From a bacterium (GTDB lineage Bacteria > SZUA-79 > Acidulodesulfobacterales > Acidulodesulfobacteraceae): DNA of 46,664 nt. The stretch covers positions 1 to 46,664 of the forward strand of contig JAKAKK010000028.1 of the NCBI GenBank assembly GCA_021813525.1, given 5' to 3'. Positions 42,366 to 46,664 of this stretch are shown piece by piece. The position numbers were made by a program, and so were the translations under genes. Numbering within the stretch: position 1 is the stretch's first letter; each line of letters starts with the position of its first letter. A model generated the notes under the pieces. The model had not been told where the DNA came from. It saw only the letters and a program-made list of their open reading frames with translations, and searched no databases.

Positions 42366-43958
42366 CTATTTAATAATGCCGTAATACAGGCTTTCATAAA
42401 CCTTCGCGGAATCTTCCCATCCGAAGTGTTTATTTGCGGAATTAACGACGAGACTGCCCCATTCGGCGCCGTCTCCAATATAGCGGTTATATAATTCGTT
42501 CAGCGCCCATGCGATACCGTCGGGGCTTGTATGTTTGATAAGAATCCCGGACGGGTTTTTTACGCCGGCGTCCATAATATCGGAAACGGTATCGTGAAGG
42601 CCTCCGGTATCTCCGGCCGCGATGACGCAGCCATATCTCATAGCTATCATCTGCGACAGGCCGCACGGTTCGAATTTTGAAGGCATTACGAAAATATCCG
42701 CCGCCGCATATATTTTATGGGACAGCGCTTCGTCGTAACTGCCCGTCATGGCATAAACCTTGTCGCCGTGAATTTTAGACAGATAATTAGCTTTTCCTTC
42801 TATATAATCTTTGCCGCTTCCGAGAATAACGGCCTGGAACGGAAAATCGCTCCAGTTAAAAAGCGCGTCTAAAAATTCGTTTATGCCTTTTTCTTCCGTT
42901 AATCTGCTTACTATGCCTATAAGAGGAAGAACCTCTCCGTTATCGCCGGTCTTCATAGGCATGGAAATATCGGAGAAAAGAGCTTTTTTATTTTTAAGCT
43001 TAAAATCTTTCCATTCGCCGTAATCTTTCAGTTTATATGTATCTTCATTTAAATTCAAGTTGCTGCTTATGAGCCGGTCTGTTTTAGGATTCCAGTAATC
43101 TAAATCGATTCCGTTAAGTATTCCCTTCAGCCTGCCTTCGTTTTTAAGGCTCTTCAATTCGCCGTCGAGCCCGAATCCGAATCCCGGAGAGGTAATTTCG
43201 CCGGCATACGTCGGACTTACCGTCGTAACGACGTCGGACAGCTTCATTCCGCCTTTTAAACTGTTAAAAGTTCCGAAATGTTCGTAAGCCGAAGAAGAAT
43301 TATATTTGAAGTCGAGGCCGATATCGTAAAAATCGTCTATGCCGTAAACGCCCTGATATCCGAGGTTATGGATAGTAAAAACTATGGCAGGCCTTAATCC
43401 TTTCGCATTTACATGCCTGCCTAGCTTAGCGTTCAATATGCCTTCCGTCCCGCCCTGCAGCCTTACTTTTTCGTCCCCGAAAGTCTGCCTTACGACGGCA
43501 GGAACCAGCCCCCCCGACCAGTCGTGCGTATGGACGACCAGCGGAATGCCGAGAATCCTCATAGCATATACCGCCCCGTGTGCAAGCATGGCATACCTCC
43601 ACAGATTGTCCTTATAGGCGCAAACCCCTCCGTGGGAACCGTAAACATCCTCCCTGTTAAAAAAATGATTCTGCTCTACAAGGACGACGGGGATATCGCC
43701 CATTGCAAATCCGGTTTTAATTCCGAAATCGAAAGGAATCTCGCCGAAATTTACCTTGCCGGGCGGATAAACTTCCCTGATATCTATTAAATTTTTTGGA
43801 ATTATATTTTTGTAGTAAGGAATAACGACCCTGACGTTCATGCCGGTTTTCAACAGCACTTTAGGGAGGCTTCCCATAACGTCGCCCAAGCCTCCCGCTT
43901 TGACTAACGGCGCCATTTCCGCCCCCACAAACCATATTTCGTTATTAAACTCGCTCAT
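42366..43958 (-). CDS. glgA: Glycogen synthase
   Basis: IWFVGAEMAPLVKAGGLGDVMGSLPKVL, VHTHDWSGGLVP, IGIVSRLTEEKGI and FVMPSKFEPCGLSQMIAMRYGC. Confidence 0.96.
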   Translation of the reverse strand: MSEFNNEIWFVGAEMAPLVKAGGLGDVMGSLPKVLLKTGMNVRVVIPYYKNIIPKNLIDIREVYPPGKVNFGEIPFDFGIKTGFAMGDIPVVLVEQNHFFNREDVYGSHGGVCAYKDNLWRYAMLAHGAVYAMRILGIPLVVHTHDWSGGLVPAVVRQTFGDEKVRLQGGTEGILNAKLGRHVNAKGLRPAIVFTIHNLGYQGVYGIDDFYDIGLDFKYNSSSAYEHFGTFNSLKGGMKLSDVVTTVSPTYAGEITSPGFGFGLDGELKSLKNEGRLKGILNGIDLDYWNPKTDRLISSNLNLNEDTYKLKDYGEWKDFKLKNKKALFSDISMPMKTGDNGEVLPLIGIVSRLTEEKGINEFLDALFNWSDFPFQAVILGSGKDYIEGKANYLSKIHGDKVYAMTGSYDEALSHKIYAAADIFVMPSKFEPCGLSQMIAMRYGCVIAAGDTGGLHDTVSDIMDAGVKNPSGILIKHTSPDGIAWALNELYNRYIGDGAEWGSLVVNSANKHFGWEDSAKVYESLYYGIIK

Positions 43959-44010
43959 TTTTCCCGACCCGGTTTTACCTGAATTTATATTTGCATAATC
44001 TGCATAAAAT

Positions 44011-44150
44011 GACTGCGGGATTGCTTTGCATCTTTGCCTGCATAAAAGCCGTTGGCTTTTATAAACGCAGTCAAAGATATGCTCGCAATGACTTCCGTTG
44101 CGTCATTGCGAGAAGCGTTAGCGACGAAGCAATCTCATAGTCATTGCGGA
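44011..44150. repeat. Compound REP/BIME-like palindromic repeat between glgA and GH57
   Basis: Unit 1 (44011-44092): gggattgctttgcatctttg ... ATAAAAGCC-GTT-GGCTTTTAT ... caaagatatgctcgcaatgac. Unit 2 (44102-44136): gtcattgcgagaagcgttagcgacgaagcaatctc. Then a partial agtcattgcgga. Confidence 0.85.
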
Positions 44151-44209
44151 TAAAGCGGACGAAACCCAGCAAATCTAACTAACCGCGCTTTATGAAACAA
44201 ATCACTTTT

Positions 44210-46363
44210 CTATATATTTTCTACATCTATAATTATTATACTACTAAAATCTTCCCCCGGCGTTAAATTAAAACTATATTTAAGTTCCGCCCCCTGAAAA
44301 ATCCTCTCGTATCCGTTTTCGGAAAGAGAAACGGTGGTAAGAGGTTTAAAAAACAAATCGTATTTTTCAAGAAATTTAGTTTCTGTCCGTTCTTTTATAA
44401 TTATTTTGGCGCCCCAGAAAGAATCGCTTAAATATACATGGTTGTCCGCTCCAGTTTCTATTTCTTTTTCTATGCGGCTGTTTACCCCTTTTATGTCCCC
44501 GCCGATATCGATATTTACCGCAGGGCCGTCCCCGCCGGGAAACGCAAACCTATAAATAACGCCTAACTTTCCAGCCGTTTCCGCCTTGGAATCTATAAAA
44601 AATTCCAGCGACCTGCCTGCGGTTATATTTAAATTTACCATGATTTCACTGCCGCCGAGGGTTTTTCCGACGCATTTAAGGCCGCCTTCGGAGTTTTCTT
44701 TTAAGAAGCCTCCCGCTTTAAGTTCGATACTTCCTTTATCTATATATTCCTCTATAGATTCGTCTTCGAAATAAATATTTTCGCCGTTAAATAAAATTTC
44801 GAAAGCCGGAAGGATGCCTTTACGCGTTATTAAGTCCTCATCGCATAAATCAGAAGGATATTTTGCCTCTTTGTGTATCGTTTCGGGAGGATTGCCGCCT
44901 CCGTTTCCGCCGTTTTCGGAACCGCCGTATATTTCTCCGTCCTTCGTTTTTTTATTGCCGTTTTCCTTCAGTTTTAGAATATCGTATTCGTCATGGAGGC
45001 AAAATACATCTCCAAGCGAATGTATTAAACCTTTTTCTATATAATCCAGCGCGATAAAAGAACCCGCGGAGGGCTTATATATTATGCACCAGAAATCGTT
45101 TGAAAAGAATATTTCGTTTTCTCCGTCCGAGTCGAAGTCGTAATATTCTTTTTCTATGCGTTCCTTAACGGCGTCTTTATACATCCGGTACGACGATAAA
45201 AGGGCGGTATGTATCCCCCTTCTCAGGTGCGGAAGATAAATTCCGCCGAACACGCCGTGCCAGTAAGCATCGTTAGCCTGCGATTTCATAAGTTCGTTTA
45301 AAGCGTCGCCAAGGTGTTTGCGGCAGTTTTCGGCGGGATAGTTTATTTTATAGCTTAAATGCATCATTCTTTTGTGATGCAGGTTTGCTTCGGGATATCT
45401 CGTCAAAAAATTATGCCAGATACCTCCGCTTAAAGGAGCGGACGGATATCGTGCCCTTATCTCTTCGTATGCGTTCCGTTGGGGAATCGAAAGCGTCCAC
45501 TCGCCCATCTCCCTGTAGCTCGACACGGGAAGATATACGGGAACCCTGGACTGCCGTCCGCCCCCGCCGGAGCCCTCTTTTAAAATATCGGAAGGAAGTT
45601 CGAATTTTATCTCCGAATAATTATTATTTGAATTTGCTTCATTAACGAAATTATCCAACCATCCCTTATTTCCGTCTTTGCCGTAAACCCATTCGTAAGT
45701 ATCCGGCCATCCCCCCATTTTCTCGCCGTCGTCGAACATAACGGAAAGTTTGGAGCATCTGCCGTTTAAATATAATATTTCGTTCAAAGATTCGTCCGGT
45801 TCGGCAAAAGGTATCTTATACCTTAATCTTTCGTGTATAGGAAAAACATCGAGATACTGCCCGCCGTATTCGGTCCTAAAAATATTATCTATGTCTTCCG
45901 GAGAGACGCCTGCTTGAAAAAATTGAAAATCATCCAAAAAAGCATAGTTTAATCCGGCCTCCTTTAAGTCTTTTATAATATCCGGCTGCCATATTCTTTC
46001 GGTTATCCATGCTCCAGACGGATATTTACCGAAAAGTCTTTTCAATGACGCGTTAAGCATTTCAAGCTGTCTTAACCTGTCCCTGCAGGGAATGGACGCG
46101 AGTATCGGCTCGTAATAGCCTCCCCCCATAATCTCTATCGCGCCCTTTTCGACCCCTTCCGAAATAATTTTAATTAATTCAGGGTCGTTCTTCTCCCACC
46201 ATTCGAGAAGGATTCCCGAAGCATGAAGGCAGAATTTTACGTTAAGCGCGGAAAGAGTCCTTATAAGCGGACTGTAAGATTTCATATGCACTTCTTTAAA
46301 AACAAAATCGAAATTGCCCACAGGCTGATGGCAGTGGAAACCTAAAATAAATTTAACCGTCAC
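44210..46363 (-). CDS. Glycoside hydrolase family 57 alpha-amylase / 4-alpha-glucanotransferase-like enzyme (with DUF1925/DUF1926-like C-terminal regions)
   Basis: LGFHCHQPVGNFD, GAWITERIWQP (nucleophile Glu region), LSVMFDDGEKMGGWP (acid/base Asp region), NDAYWHGVFGGIYLPHLRRGIH. Confidence 0.92.
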   Translation of the reverse strand: MTVKFILGFHCHQPVGNFDFVFKEVHMKSYSPLIRTLSALNVKFCLHASGILLEWWEKNDPELIKIISEGVEKGAIEIMGGGYYEPILASIPCRDRLRQLEMLNASLKRLFGKYPSGAWITERIWQPDIIKDLKEAGLNYAFLDDFQFFQAGVSPEDIDNIFRTEYGGQYLDVFPIHERLRYKIPFAEPDESLNEILYLNGRCSKLSVMFDDGEKMGGWPDTYEWVYGKDGNKGWLDNFVNEANSNNNYSEIKFELPSDILKEGSGGGGRQSRVPVYLPVSSYREMGEWTLSIPQRNAYEEIRARYPSAPLSGGIWHNFLTRYPEANLHHKRMMHLSYKINYPAENCRKHLGDALNELMKSQANDAYWHGVFGGIYLPHLRRGIHTALLSSYRMYKDAVKERIEKEYYDFDSDGENEIFFSNDFWCIIYKPSAGSFIALDYIEKGLIHSLGDVFCLHDEYDILKLKENGNKKTKDGEIYGGSENGGNGGGNPPETIHKEAKYPSDLCDEDLITRKGILPAFEILFNGENIYFEDESIEEYIDKGSIELKAGGFLKENSEGGLKCVGKTLGGSEIMVNLNITAGRSLEFFIDSKAETAGKLGVIYRFAFPGGDGPAVNIDIGGDIKGVNSRIEKEIETGADNHVYLSDSFWGAKIIIKERTETKFLEKYDLFFKPLTTVSLSENGYERIFQGAELKYSFNLTPGEDFSSIIIIDVENI

Positions 46364-46664
46364 TCCTCATGCCCCCTTTTCATCATTCCGCCCATTTCCG
46401 CTATGATATTTTTAGATGAAGACAACGATTCGAATAATTTCTCCGGAACCGGCATCCCGGCGGTCAGATAAATATTTTTTAAGAAATTCCTGAAAATCTT
46501 TTCCATGGAAGACTGGGAAAACAGCGGGCTGTCGTAGCCAAGCCACCAGAACCAGTCGGAGCCTTCCGCCGCCATAAGATTTTTCACGGCGGCTTTTATA
46601 TTCTTTTCGTTAATAGTTCCTTTTTGGATGGAATCGGATAATGCGTTTTTAGCCTCGTTCAGCA
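46360..46664 (-). CDS. C-terminal part of a second GH57-family glycoside hydrolase (5' end beyond window)
   Basis: Frame stays open to the window end (LNEAKNALSDSIQKGTINEKNIKAAVKNLMAAEGSDWFWWLGYDSP). AEGSDWFWW is typical of GH57 amylase/amylopullulanase C-terminal regions. Overlaps the next GH57 by 4 nt. Confidence 0.82.
   Translation of the reverse strand, partial: LNEAKNALSDSIQKGTINEKNIKAAVKNLMAAEGSDWFWWLGYDSPLFSQSSMEKIFRNFLKNIYLTAGMPVPEKLFESLSSSKNIIAEMGGMMKRGHEE

Overview
The 46.7-kb window is a gene-dense, moderately AT-rich bacterial chromosomal segment. It is dominated by minus-strand housekeeping genes. From left to right: a truncated cold-shock protein; rlmB, pyrF, a divergent polysaccharide deacetylase, an S41 protease and an EnvC-like coiled-coil protein; an Ala/Pro/Lys-rich lipoprotein; thiE-ftsE-ftsX on the plus strand; cobQ; a GAF/HD-GYP protein; accA-dnaE-guaA-guaB; ppx; a gamma-carbonic anhydrase-like protein; dxr-cdsA-uppS-frr-pyrH-tsf-rpsB; a polysaccharide deacetylase; argJ-secA-pmbA; a PEP synthase regulatory protein; a rhodanese; a short ArgA-like GNAT; recN-nadK; aconitase; a polyprenyl glycosylphosphotransferase; an O-antigen ligase-like protein; glgA; and two GH57 enzymes, the last one truncated. 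I saw no tRNA, rRNA, CRISPR array, prophage or transposase gene. I did not find a convincing new multi-gene system. The most interesting signals are small palindromic repeats of REP/MITE type. One GTCATTGCGAG...GCAATCTC element appears to be inserted in frame inside pyrF. A related compound copy lies between glgA and GH57. A homologous ~80-bp 'GGTGTCAGATTTATTTATTT' element occurs twice in opposite orientation, and one of those copies sits between perfect 32-bp direct repeats that duplicate the cobQ P-loop start. A near-perfect 37-nt palindrome contains the ppx stop codon. Other points of note are a 12-cysteine insertion in the HD-GYP sensor and an EnvC-like protein with no LytM domain. Product calls come from reading the protein sequences without database searches. 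The lineage looks deltaproteobacteria-like, but this is not demonstrated.
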